Assembly: GCA_010692645.1 (NCBI GenBank)
Contig: JAAHGS010000065.1
Span: 1 to 32,350 of the forward strand
DNA: 32,350 bases
Origin: Symploca sp. SIO2E9
GTDB taxonomy: Bacteria > Cyanobacteriota > Cyanobacteriia > Cyanobacteriales > Coleofasciculaceae
Direction: 5' to 3'
Positions 24,601 to 32,290 of this stretch are shown in pieces (position 1 is the stretch's first letter; each line of letters begins with the position of its first letter). Made by a program: the position numbers and the translations under genes. The notes below the pieces were generated by a model. The model did no database searches. It saw nothing but the letters and a program-made list of their open reading frames with translations, and was not told where the DNA came from.

Positions 24601-26149
24601 CGATCGTCGTACTGAAGTTGCAGTTCTTGGCACTTTAGGACTAGTTTATGAGAAACTAGAGCAAATACCAACAGCAATTGATTACCATCAGCAGAGTTGG
24701 GCAAAGGCACAGGAACTTGGTGTTAGAGGCGGAGAATGGGGCGCTTTAGCCTATCTCGGTAATGCTCTATTTCAAAAGGGGAATCTCCAACAAGCAGAAG
24801 AAAAACTACGAGACTCCCTGAAAGTGTTAGAATCCCTTCGACCAGGATTAGATGACCTACAGAAAGTATCACTAGTTGACACCCAAATTCAAACCTACGC
24901 CCTGCTACAAAAAGTCCTTGTCGCCCAGGGAAAAACCCAAGCCGCTCTCGAAATTGCTGAACGAGGCAGGGCAAGAGCTTTTGTAGAGTTACTCTCAAAA
25001 CGATTATCTCCAGAAGCTGCTAATAAATCCACTATCAATCAAGCTCCACCGACAATAGAGCAAATTAAAACCATTGCCCGAGAACAGAATGCCACACTAG
25101 TTCAATACTCAATTGTTCCTGAAAAGTTTCTGCTTCAAGGCAAACTACGAGGCAAACCATCCCAACTGTATATTTGGGTAGTCCAGCCCAGTGGTGAAGT
25201 AGCATTTCGCCAAGTTGATCTTAAACAGTTGCCACAGCAAAATACTTCCTTAAAAAAGTTAGTCTCAGACAGTCGTAACTTCCGCCGTCAAAGAAGCTCA
25301 GAAGCTGCCAGACAGGAACTACATCAATTGCTAATTGAGCCAATTTCCGAGCTTTTGCCTACCAATCCCGATGAACATGTCATCTTTATTCCCCAAGAAT
25401 CTCTATTCCTGTTACCCTTCCCAGCACTGCAAGACTCCTCAGGAAAATATCTAATTGAAAAACACACTATTCTAACCGCCCCAGCGATTCAGGTATTGGA
25501 GTTAACGCGTCAACAGCAGCAACGCCTCAAAGCAAGGTATCGAGAGCCAATACAGGGCCAAAATGCCCTAGTGGTAGGCAATCCTCAGATGCCCGGAAAT
25601 TTAGTACAGCTACCGGGTACAGAAGCAGAAGCCAAGGAAATCGCTCAACTTTTGAACACCGAAGCTGTAATTGGAAAGAAGGCAACCAAAGCAGAAATTT
25701 TACAGCAGATGCCTTCAGCCAGACTGATTCATTTAGCTACCCACGGTTTACTTGATGACATCGATTCCTTAGGGGTGCCAGGTGCAATTGCCTTTGCCCC
25801 TTCTCCTGAAGATGATGGCTTCTTAAGGGCTGGGGAAATCTTGGATTTAAAGCTAAATGCAGAGCTAGTAGTGCTTAGCGCTTGCGATACGGGCAGGGGT
25901 GAAATTACCGGGGATGGAGTAATTGGGCTATCTCGTTCCTTAATTGCTGCTGGGGTTCCTAGTGTTCTCGTTTCCCTGTGGGCTGTACCAGATGCCCCTA
26001 CTACTGAGTTAATGACCCAATTTTATCGGCAAATGCAGCAAAATCAAAATCAAGCTCAGGCACTGCGTCATGCCATGTTGACGACGATGCAAAAACATCC
26101 TAATCCAATTAGTTGGGCAGCATTTACACTAATTGGTGAGGCCGATTGA
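21623..26149 (+). CDS. Exported TPS-domain / TPR / CHAT peptidase fusion protein
   Basis: A 1508-residue protein in four parts. (a) A Sec signal peptide (residues 1-27, ends VQAQ) and a filamentous-haemagglutinin-type two-partner-secretion domain to about 250, with the NLFLMNPAGIVFGSNVSLDL signature of the beta-helix start. (b) A Gly/Ser-rich beta-repeat part, then a disordered linker with a 16-residue repeat (SEPIDFSTELEQFDSP) and a 15-residue repeat (TIPNPSANSPDNNNQ). (c) Ten kinesin-light-chain-like TPRs of exactly 40 residues, about 680-1080. (d) A C-terminal CHAT caspase-like domain with HLATHG (His1374) and LSACDTG (Cys1421), the catalytic dyad, both intact. TPS domains are exported through a TpsB barrel; none of that exact type is in the window. 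CHAT proteases cut protein partners that the TPRs recognise. An extracellular or surface protease is inference. Confidence 0.93.
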   Translation: MKSRKRGICLLLAIVLAAIASRRVQAQITPELGNNGTGTRVESNGNQFDIEGGSQGGENLFHSFEQFGLEEGQIANFILNNQDIENILGRIVGGDPSVINGILRITGGNVNLFLMNPAGIVFGSNVSLDLTGSFTATTATGIGIGEDNWFNAFGANDYQSLVGTPNAFVFGQTEPRAIINEGNLKVNEGQNLTLIGGSVLNTGEIIVRGVNITISAVPGENLVRISQPGSLLSLEIEPLQTAEGENQPIRLNDLPTLLTGSAEDVKNLAANPGDIDSSEGKISSSSETGNGGEINLNATGKITTASIDSSSINGDGGSVRIKAGGDIEVDYINAEGGSNAIGGEVDIETEGFFRATDTFTASNGSEASISNIGGSAGGDITIKHGGNEETPFIVGDATKNGTAGAITNGDFTLIPTTENEGKIEIISLDSERFSPEPPSEPIDLPSEPIDFSTELEQFDSPSEPIDFSTELEQFDSLSELIDFSTELEPIDSPSSTIPNPSANSPDNNNQTIPNPSANSPDNNNQTIPNPSANSPDNNNQTTPNPSANSSDNNNQTTPNPSVNNPSESAQETETESPTETATSQLALRECNQIGANVTVLNDNSSGELEQLRAIPSSTSITALESYCRSQGSSSTKRNLRPVLTYEEFNPNGTRPDIAAQHWQQFLAIAQTNSDRNQQRQALRNLGISYHSLAEYPKAIEYHQQSLKLALELNDRYGEIVALGSLGRAYNNLGNYTEAIKYHQQSLKLARELGSQRAQAAVLGNLGITYHFLDNYPQAIEYHQQHLKIARKIGDRQGEGAALGNLGIAYRALGDYAQAIDYYQQQLSIAQAISDRQGESNALGNLGNAYQILGEYVKAIEYHQRTLAIKQYIDDRQGEARVLGNLGNAYEVVGDYNQALEYYQQALNKVQKIGDRHTEGTILRALGVIQTNLGENTKAISYYQQSLEIAKAISDRQGEASSLNKLGFAYYLQGELKQALELTQQSLIITRQLGDRRTEVAVLGTLGLVYEKLEQIPTAIDYHQQSWAKAQELGVRGGEWGALAYLGNALFQKGNLQQAEEKLRDSLKVLESLRPGLDDLQKVSLVDTQIQTYALLQKVLVAQGKTQAALEIAERGRARAFVELLSKRLSPEAANKSTINQAPPTIEQIKTIAREQNATLVQYSIVPEKFLLQGKLRGKPSQLYIWVVQPSGEVAFRQVDLKQLPQQNTSLKKLVSDSRNFRRQRSSEAARQELHQLLIEPISELLPTNPDEHVIFIPQESLFLLPFPALQDSSGKYLIEKHTILTAPAIQVLELTRQQQQRLKARYREPIQGQNALVVGNPQMPGNLVQLPGTEAEAKEIAQLLNTEAVIGKKATKAEILQQMPSARLIHLATHGLLDDIDSLGVPGAIAFAPSPEDDGFLRAGEILDLKLNAELVVLSACDTGRGEITGDGVIGLSRSLIAAGVPSVLVSLWAVPDAPTTELMTQFYRQMQQNQNQAQALRHAMLTTMQKHPNPISWAAFTLIGEAD
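22958..23101 (+). repeat. 48-bp in-frame coding repeat, three units
   Basis: Three 48-bp units (16 residues, SEPIDFSTELEQFDSP type) in the linker between the secretion domain and the TPRs. They are nearly identical at DNA level, which suggests recent copy-number change. Confidence 0.88.
23108..23317 (+). repeat. 45-bp in-frame coding repeat, four units plus a partial fifth
   Basis: Units start at 23108, 23153, 23198, 23243 and 23288, each encoding Thr-Ile/Thr-Pro-Asn-Pro-Ser-Ala-Asn-Ser-Pro/Ser-Asp-Asn-Asn-Asn-Gln. The unit length is a multiple of three, so changes in number keep the frame and alter linker length. Confidence 0.93.
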
Positions 26150-26567
26150 AGAAGGCAGTATTCAGCATTCTTGATCAACTCCAACTGACTTGCAAGCGCT
26201 TCTTGAAGATGCGGGGGATTTTTTCCCCAAGCTCGAATCAGTCGCCAGGAGGCTTTCCTGTTGAATTCTTAGATTGAAGTCTTTTGCGCCTACTGTTCTT
26301 TTTTGCTTGTCGCTTATACCCCTTGAGTGCTGCTACTGCAACTTTAGTTAAGTTGTTTGTGAATAGCTTGCATTATGACAGAAGTTATATTACCTTGTGC
26401 AGATATAAGGGCTTCAGGGTGCATATTTAATGATTAGAATTGCTGCTGAGATTTCAAATCTTGTGGAGAAACTTGTGCTAGATGACATAGGAAAGTGATC
26501 CAAGAGCCTCAAATTGATCACTTTAACTCTAGTCTTCATAGTTTTCTCCTTTGTGACCACCTAGTTT
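26150..26567. other. Intergenic region between the CHAT gene and the 1278-residue protein gene
   Basis: No convincing gene. A short, very basic open frame on the minus strand (stop at 26238-26240, reading GYKRQAKKNSRRKRLQSKN) lacks a start codon and I cannot assign it; it may be a gene relic. An inverted repeat AAGTGATC (26493-26500) / GATCACTT (26516-26523) lies 44 bp before the next gene and could be an operator. No Shine-Dalgarno precedes the ATG at 26568. Confidence 0.5.
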
Positions 26568-29500
26568 ATGAGTAATATTCTCCTAGTACCAATTCATCTG
26601 GACGCACTGTACTTAAATCAACAAAAATCTGTTGTCGAAGAGATGACTGATTACTCAAAGTTGCCCTATAAGATGGGACCGAAAGATCCTCATAAAAATA
26701 GTGAATACCCCTATGTCAGCGACAGCGTATTGTCTCCGCCTTTTGAAAATCTTAACTTGAGCCTCAAAGCGGGCATCCACCTTCACTGGGCATTGCCTGA
26801 TGCTTTAACTCAGGGGATTGCTGAAGATGATGGTAACATTCATTTTCCCCTGGTTCCTAATCGCTGGTTGATTATGCGTCGAGATGGAAAGCTGTCAGCT
26901 CAAAAGCTACCAGATAAGCAGTGGGTGGTGGAAAGTGACTATCTCTATCCTGACGGCGAAGAACCAGAAGATACTATTAATATTCTCCATCACCCGACTT
27001 GTGAAGATGGTGATTACCGTCCATTTCGCTATCTAGGTCGCAAACTGGAGTTGAGGGAATGGCCGCAAAGGGAGGAAGCTACTTATATTGAGACTCTCTC
27101 GGCAATTGGACCGTTTGCCCAAGTCACTAGCTTGGATAATGAAAAGGCAACCTTTGCGGCTTTCTATCCTAACTGTCGTAGTGTTTTTGGTTTCCATGAC
27201 GACGAAATTACCCAGGACACTCAACTAGAAGGTCTGCAATACGATGTTATTGGTTGGTATGATACTCCTGACAAAGATTACTTTCGCAAGTTCCTTGATG
27301 AGCATTCTGACTCTGAAACACTTCTAGCGGCGATCGAAGAGGAGTTTGGTTGGAAGTTACCTAAGGAAGTGGATAATATCACTTCCCTAGAAGGGATGAT
27401 CTGCTACAGTCGGTTGACTTTTAACGCTGGAGCTTTGATAGGAGAGCGTGCTAGTAAACTGGAAAAGCCCAAAATCGCTGTCGGTAATAGCCCCACAGAA
27501 GCTCTAGCAGCTTATCTTGCTCATCAATTATCCGATGACCAAGAACATCGCCAAATTATTGAAGAACAGTTGGAAGCTCTGGAATTGAGCGTCCGCTTTG
27601 CTGCCCAACAGCTAGATATTGGGCCTAAGTTTGAGCAAGCGCGACACGCAATGGGCTTTACTGGAGAGTCTGTGGGGGTTGTCTGGCGGGTATTGCCGGA
27701 GGATAATAATTCTGGGTCGGCTGATGCGAGCTATGCTCGAGCTCAAGCACAAGTTACCCTACCAGATGAAATTGCCGAAAAACTTAATACCCTCAACCTC
27801 CGCCAGTTAGAATATGACCGCGCTCTGGCTAAAATTGGCATGATTCGAGAACAGCTCTATGCCGATTGGCACAAATATATGCTGGCTCTCCATATCTATA
27901 CTAGTAATGAGGGGAGCTTGCCTGATGACTCAGATCTCAAGGACTTCATTGACCTGGAAGAATATGAGAGAGGCAAACACAAAGGCAAATACAATGGGTG
28001 CAGTATCTATGACTTGCAGCAGGAGATAGCCCAGACGGGGACTCTGGAAATCATCAAGAACGAAAATGGTGAAATAACAGGAGCAAATAGTGATAGTCCT
28101 CCAGAATCCATCGCTGCCCAATTAGCAGAAGCCATAAATGAGATTATTCAAACGCTCAACGGTTTGAATGGGGCCGTGCGACAGTTGCTTTTGGATAAAA
28201 ACAATCCCTCTCAACTACGCTACCTCCTCAAAGTAGAACCAGGGGAGCGCTACTGGGAGGCTAATAATCCTGTTGTTTTAATGGTGGGAGATGCTGTAAC
28301 TCCTAGCTCTCGCCATGGTCAAGATGGTCGCCTGCATTCTGATGGTTTGCTTGAATGTCAGTTATTGACAGAGACGATTAACTTAGAAGATATCCAAGTA
28401 TATCTGGAGACTTTCAAGTTAAAACTGGATGAACTGGGGAATGTAGAGGGGGAGAAAATTGGTTTCCAAGAAAGGAGTCAACAACCTTGGCATCCCTTCA
28501 TGCTGCACTGGAGCGTGCAAATATTCCCGGTGAAACACAGCGATGATCCGAGTCAAGACAAATACGATTCGGCTCTGATCACAGACCATTATCAGCTACC
28601 AGTGAATAGTCCAGACCTATTATTGCAACCTGAAGCCGATAATAATTTTGTTGACGATGCTCAACTTTATGCAGGGGCTTGTATCCTTACCCCCTCTGCT
28701 AGTATCTTGCTTAAAGAACAAATTAACTCCTACTTGAGCAAGGTGTTATTGCCCTTGAGCAAGGTGTTATTGCCAGACTACGATGGTTACGATGGGTCGG
28801 AGGATTTCCTCAGCCAGCATTGGGAACAGATCAAGATTTGGTATGAAGAGAAACTAACCCATGCTTCGGAAGAAGAGAAGGTTAATGATCCAATTTATAC
28901 TGCCTTGCGAGCTTACGAGATGCTGCAATCTCTCAACTGTATGGCTCAACAATTGGGAGGGTTCAACGATGCTTTATTGACTTATAAGCGAGAGATGCAG
29001 TTAGATGTTGACGACCCCTTAGCTATAGAAGTTAACCAGGAATTTCATCAGAAGGTGCGGGATGCGGTAGCCCGAGGGGATGTTCCCAGTAGCTTGTTGC
29101 GCGGGCCGTTAATATTAAACGAGTTTAACCCCTGGCGCACGGGTGCATTGGATATTAGTCGGTTGCGCATTTTAGATACCTTTGGACAGGTGCAAGATGT
29201 TGTCAATGGAGATGAAGGAGTTGAAGTGATAACTACTGCTGCCATGACTCCTCCGGCTGGCGGCACCCACCCCATTTATTTACCACCAAGACTAGCCCAA
29301 GCAGCGCGACTCAATTTCTGGTGGTTGTCTGCTAGTCAAGGAGAGGTGCAAACTAACGACCATCCCGCAACTACTCCGATTTGTGGTTGGATTTTACCGA
29401 ACTATTTGGATAATAGTCTGATGGTATATCAAACTCAAGGTCAGCCCTTGGGCATGATACAAGTCCGGGATGAACAAATTCAGTGGTTGCCAACGCCAGG

Positions 29501-30404
29501 AAGTGAAATATACAAATCCATAGAGGAAGTTAAGTCTGATGTCAATCTTTTTCTCGGTCAAATCTTGGATTATCTGTCGGCTCAAGATCAAGCATATTTC
29601 CAGAAGTTCCTAACAGTGATCGAGAGTGCTTTGGAGAGTATTGAACCGGATAACTACAGCCAACATCAGTCCATCGCCCTGATGATGGGACGACCTATTG
29701 CCTTAGTGCGGGCAAAGGTCAATTTGGAACTCCTTGGACAACCTTCAATAAGTCAGAATGAAAGTGATACAAAGCAAGACGTAGAGGAAGAAGTGGAAAA
29801 CGTACCTCGCACAACTTATGATTTTACTAAGGTTAATTTACCCATTCGCATTGGTGAGTATCGACAGTTGAACGATGGTTTGGTTGGTTATTGGGTAGAA
29901 GCCGAGGAGCATACTTACCAAGAGGAGATTTTTTATGCTCCCCAGAGTGTTTATGTGTCTCACGAAAAGATACAGACTCTGTTTGAGGATGAAGAGGACG
30001 GAGAACCGGATACAGCTGTCAATTTGGAGCAGAATTTAGAAGCACAGACGGCACAAACTTTAGCGATGTTGGTTGACCCCCGAGGGGTTGTTAATGCCAC
30101 TTGTGGCTTCTTACCTGCCAGAGCAATTTCTATCCCTCCCGAACATTTCGCTCAGGCTCTAAAATCTATTGAGGTGACTTTTTTATCGACTCCTATTATT
30201 AGTGAACGCGATCGCCTTAATATAAGTATAAGTCTAGCGGACATTCCCGATTATACTTGGTCTTGGATAGCAAAGGAAGGAGAAAACTGGCTGGAAACAA
30301 CTGAAATCGGCAAGGTAAATACGCAAGCAAATTTCACTGACCAAGGTCATAAAATTTACGAGGGGTGGTTGAAATTATCTCAGAAAGATGGCGACGATAC
30401 CTAA
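26568..30404 (+). CDS. Large uncharacterised protein (1278 residues), first gene of a two-gene unit
   Basis: I do not recognise a named family. No signal peptide or transmembrane helix is visible, so it should be cytoplasmic, and it is acidic. Distinctive, probably conserved blocks are AGIHLHWALPDAL (about residues 67-79), FPLVPNRWLIMRRDG (about 92-106), the SRHGQDGRLHSDGLLECQL region (about 580-600) and GPLILNEFNPWRTGALDISR with LRILDTFGQ (about 845-875). Residues about 320-480 and 720-800 look helical. A 21-bp tandem duplication inserts a second LSKVLLP heptapeptide at about 724-737. The gene is followed after 135 bp by a tail-collar protein gene on the same strand. Context suggests a partner in a phage-tail-like or receptor-binding assembly, but that is speculative. 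Confidence 0.8.
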   Translation: MSNILLVPIHLDALYLNQQKSVVEEMTDYSKLPYKMGPKDPHKNSEYPYVSDSVLSPPFENLNLSLKAGIHLHWALPDALTQGIAEDDGNIHFPLVPNRWLIMRRDGKLSAQKLPDKQWVVESDYLYPDGEEPEDTINILHHPTCEDGDYRPFRYLGRKLELREWPQREEATYIETLSAIGPFAQVTSLDNEKATFAAFYPNCRSVFGFHDDEITQDTQLEGLQYDVIGWYDTPDKDYFRKFLDEHSDSETLLAAIEEEFGWKLPKEVDNITSLEGMICYSRLTFNAGALIGERASKLEKPKIAVGNSPTEALAAYLAHQLSDDQEHRQIIEEQLEALELSVRFAAQQLDIGPKFEQARHAMGFTGESVGVVWRVLPEDNNSGSADASYARAQAQVTLPDEIAEKLNTLNLRQLEYDRALAKIGMIREQLYADWHKYMLALHIYTSNEGSLPDDSDLKDFIDLEEYERGKHKGKYNGCSIYDLQQEIAQTGTLEIIKNENGEITGANSDSPPESIAAQLAEAINEIIQTLNGLNGAVRQLLLDKNNPSQLRYLLKVEPGERYWEANNPVVLMVGDAVTPSSRHGQDGRLHSDGLLECQLLTETINLEDIQVYLETFKLKLDELGNVEGEKIGFQERSQQPWHPFMLHWSVQIFPVKHSDDPSQDKYDSALITDHYQLPVNSPDLLLQPEADNNFVDDAQLYAGACILTPSASILLKEQINSYLSKVLLPLSKVLLPDYDGYDGSEDFLSQHWEQIKIWYEEKLTHASEEEKVNDPIYTALRAYEMLQSLNCMAQQLGGFNDALLTYKREMQLDVDDPLAIEVNQEFHQKVRDAVARGDVPSSLLRGPLILNEFNPWRTGALDISRLRILDTFGQVQDVVNGDEGVEVITTAAMTPPAGGTHPIYLPPRLAQAARLNFWWLSASQGEVQTNDHPATTPICGWILPNYLDNSLMVYQTQGQPLGMIQVRDEQIQWLPTPGSEIYKSIEEVKSDVNLFLGQILDYLSAQDQAYFQKFLTVIESALESIEPDNYSQHQSIALMMGRPIALVRAKVNLELLGQPSISQNESDTKQDVEEEVENVPRTTYDFTKVNLPIRIGEYRQLNDGLVGYWVEAEEHTYQEEIFYAPQSVYVSHEKIQTLFEDEEDGEPDTAVNLEQNLEAQTAQTLAMLVDPRGVVNATCGFLPARAISIPPEHFAQALKSIEVTFLSTPIISERDRLNISISLADIPDYTWSWIAKEGENWLETTEIGKVNTQANFTDQGHKIYEGWLKLSQKDGDDT
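28733..28774 (+). repeat. 21-bp perfect tandem duplication inside the large gene
   Basis: Two identical adjacent 21-bp units (28733-28753 and 28754-28774) give LSKVLLP-LSKVLLP in the protein. Perfect identity implies a recent slip; the reading frame is preserved. Confidence 0.93.
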
Positions 30405-30539
30405 AAAAAGACCTCTTGCATAAATCCTTAAAACCCATCCCCAGCAGGTGAAATAAATTGAAATTTTGGCTGAGATTTATAGCCAAGGATATAAAAAAAT
30501 ATCCCCTCCATAACCAGTAAAAAGTGAGCAGTAAAAACC

Positions 30540-32249
30540 ATGAGACAATTAGAACCAAAAGTCTACATACCAGTAACAGGCAAAATATTATTCCGTTTTT
30601 ATTATGAAACAGAGGGTCCGCAAAATATTCTATATCAGGAAGCTGACTCTGAGATGGCGCTCCCCATAAATTTGGACGTGTATAATAATTCCAGTGACGA
30701 CATTGAAATAATACTAAAGAAGCCAGATAACAAAGAAGTAAGCAAAGACAACTACCATTTTCGTCTGTCTTTCCCTCCTGGTCTGCTGGCAGATTTAGGT
30801 GAGGCCGAAGTAGAAAGCGATGAATGGGATATGGCTAGTGGAGCAGAACCAGAGAGTGAAGATATAAAAGAATTAGGGGATAACCGTCTGAATATATTTT
30901 TTCTGCATAAAACAGGAAGACCAATAAGTAAAGATAGCGTTGACAAAGTATCGTTTCTATTCTCAAAACTATGTGCAAAAACCAATTATGGAAGTCCTAC
31001 AGCCAAAGTTTATATAGTCTGTAGTGACTTGATGTCTTATACCAAAGGTGAGGAGGAATATACATTAAAAGGAAAAAACTGGGATCAAGAGATAAGAGTA
31101 GAAGACCGCAATGCAAAGAGCAATATTCCCCTGCATGTGGGGTTCGTCGGTTCTAACACTGTACTCAATGATGGAACAACGCCAAACAGTCTCACCTTGC
31201 GAATAACGAATGTAAGTTCCAGTGATAGCCTCAGTCCAAATTTGACTTTCACCCAAGAGTCGAAGTTAATAGTGAGTTTTGAAACTGGGGAAAAGGATAG
31301 CAAGTATTGGGCGTTGGCTGATGCGGGCAAGGTGAAAGCAATAACAATAGGGGCAACCGAGAGTAGCACCTGGCAAGTACAGGAGAAAGAGAATAGGAAG
31401 GAGTGGGAAGTGTTGCTGCAAGGGGGAAAAGCTCCATATGAATTGGAGCCGGGAAAAAATATTGAATTGAAGCTGGGAAATATAGTAACAGAGCATCCAA
31501 CGGGTAAAGCGAATCTGTACGTGCGGTATGAGGAAATAGAAGGTTATCAGAATGGGGTTTTGGCGGTGCCAATTGAGAAGACGCCGATGAGGGTACGAGG
31601 AGAGAAAGTAGAGGTATATGGGATAGTACAGGCAGGTGTGATAGAAGGAGTCGGAGCGTTAGTCCCAGGGATGATCATCATGTGGCATGGCGCACAAGAT
31701 CAAATACCAGACGGCTGGAGTATATGTGACGGAAGCCGAGACGAAGTGCCAGATTTGAGAGGTTTATTCATTATAGGAGCAAAGGGGGAGGAAATAGAGT
31801 ATAAACAGAATCATGGAGCAGAGGCCGTGGAGGTCAGAGAGGAGAATCTCCCGAAAATAGGCGAGCTGCTCAGGGTAAAGGAAGTAGCGGGTCACACACA
31901 TAAAATGCGATTTATATTCAAAGAGGAGCTTCATGAGAGAAACGTAGAAGGCTCTAGGGATTGGAAGCGCACGTACTTAACGAACCATCCAGGCTGCGAC
32001 AACCATAAAGAATTAATGCGGACAATTGAAGACGTAGCGAACACATCCTGGGGACCGGATCATTTCAACGGCGTACATTATAAACCGTGGAGCACAATGG
32101 AGGGACTGGAGGATGAATGGATGTGCTTCTGCTACGAAAAACCTACTCAAACCTACTCAAACCTGTTCAAAGCTAGTAGTTTTGATGTTTTCTTCCTGCT
32201 TCAACCAAGGGAGTCGGCTCCTACTTGTCCACAGGCAAACCCCCTATAG
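30540..32249 (+). CDS. Ig-like / phage tail-collar domain protein, C-terminus altered by an IS end
   Basis: A 569-residue protein. Residues 1-370 are beta-rich and appear to contain two related Ig-like segments (PINLDVYNNSSDDIEI near 43 and PLHVGFVGSNTVLNDG near 196). A collar-type domain follows: GMIIMWHGAQDQIPDGWSIC (about 376-395), VPDLRGLFIIGA (about 403-414) and GHTHKM (His452, His454). In short tail fibres such as T4 gp12 an HxH of this kind binds metal at the trimer axis. Collar proteins commonly end near a YYAL-FIM motif, which is missing. The last 19 or so residues (from about 551, FLLQPRESAPTC onward) are read antisense through the end of a TnpB-bearing element, so the natural end is lost. 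No signal peptide. A host-binding or fibre role is inference from the domain. Confidence 0.82.
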   Translation: MRQLEPKVYIPVTGKILFRFYYETEGPQNILYQEADSEMALPINLDVYNNSSDDIEIILKKPDNKEVSKDNYHFRLSFPPGLLADLGEAEVESDEWDMASGAEPESEDIKELGDNRLNIFFLHKTGRPISKDSVDKVSFLFSKLCAKTNYGSPTAKVYIVCSDLMSYTKGEEEYTLKGKNWDQEIRVEDRNAKSNIPLHVGFVGSNTVLNDGTTPNSLTLRITNVSSSDSLSPNLTFTQESKLIVSFETGEKDSKYWALADAGKVKAITIGATESSTWQVQEKENRKEWEVLLQGGKAPYELEPGKNIELKLGNIVTEHPTGKANLYVRYEEIEGYQNGVLAVPIEKTPMRVRGEKVEVYGIVQAGVIEGVGALVPGMIIMWHGAQDQIPDGWSICDGSRDEVPDLRGLFIIGAKGEEIEYKQNHGAEAVEVREENLPKIGELLRVKEVAGHTHKMRFIFKEELHERNVEGSRDWKRTYLTNHPGCDNHKELMRTIEDVANTSWGPDHFNGVHYKPWSTMEGLEDEWMCFCYEKPTQTYSNLFKASSFDVFFLLQPRESAPTCPQANPL

Positions 32250-32290
32250 CCTAGGGTTCTAATGGCTTTAACTTGCTAATTGGGACACTT
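32150..32290 (-). ncRNA. Probable right-end guide RNA (omega RNA) region of the TnpB element
   Basis: In IS200/IS605-type elements the omega RNA overlaps the 3' end of tnpB and runs to the element's right end. Here the minus strand after the tnpB stop (32251) reads GTAGGAGCCGACTCCC (a GGAG-CCGA-CTCC hairpin) and then TTGAAGCAGGAAG, a right-end-like sequence. The exact end, and thus any guide segment, cannot be fixed from one copy; boundaries are approximate. Confidence 0.4.

Noticed and set aside
26238-26385. Short basic open frame on the minus strand
   Set aside because: No start codon, interrupted frames and no family I can recognise; noted only as a possible relic.
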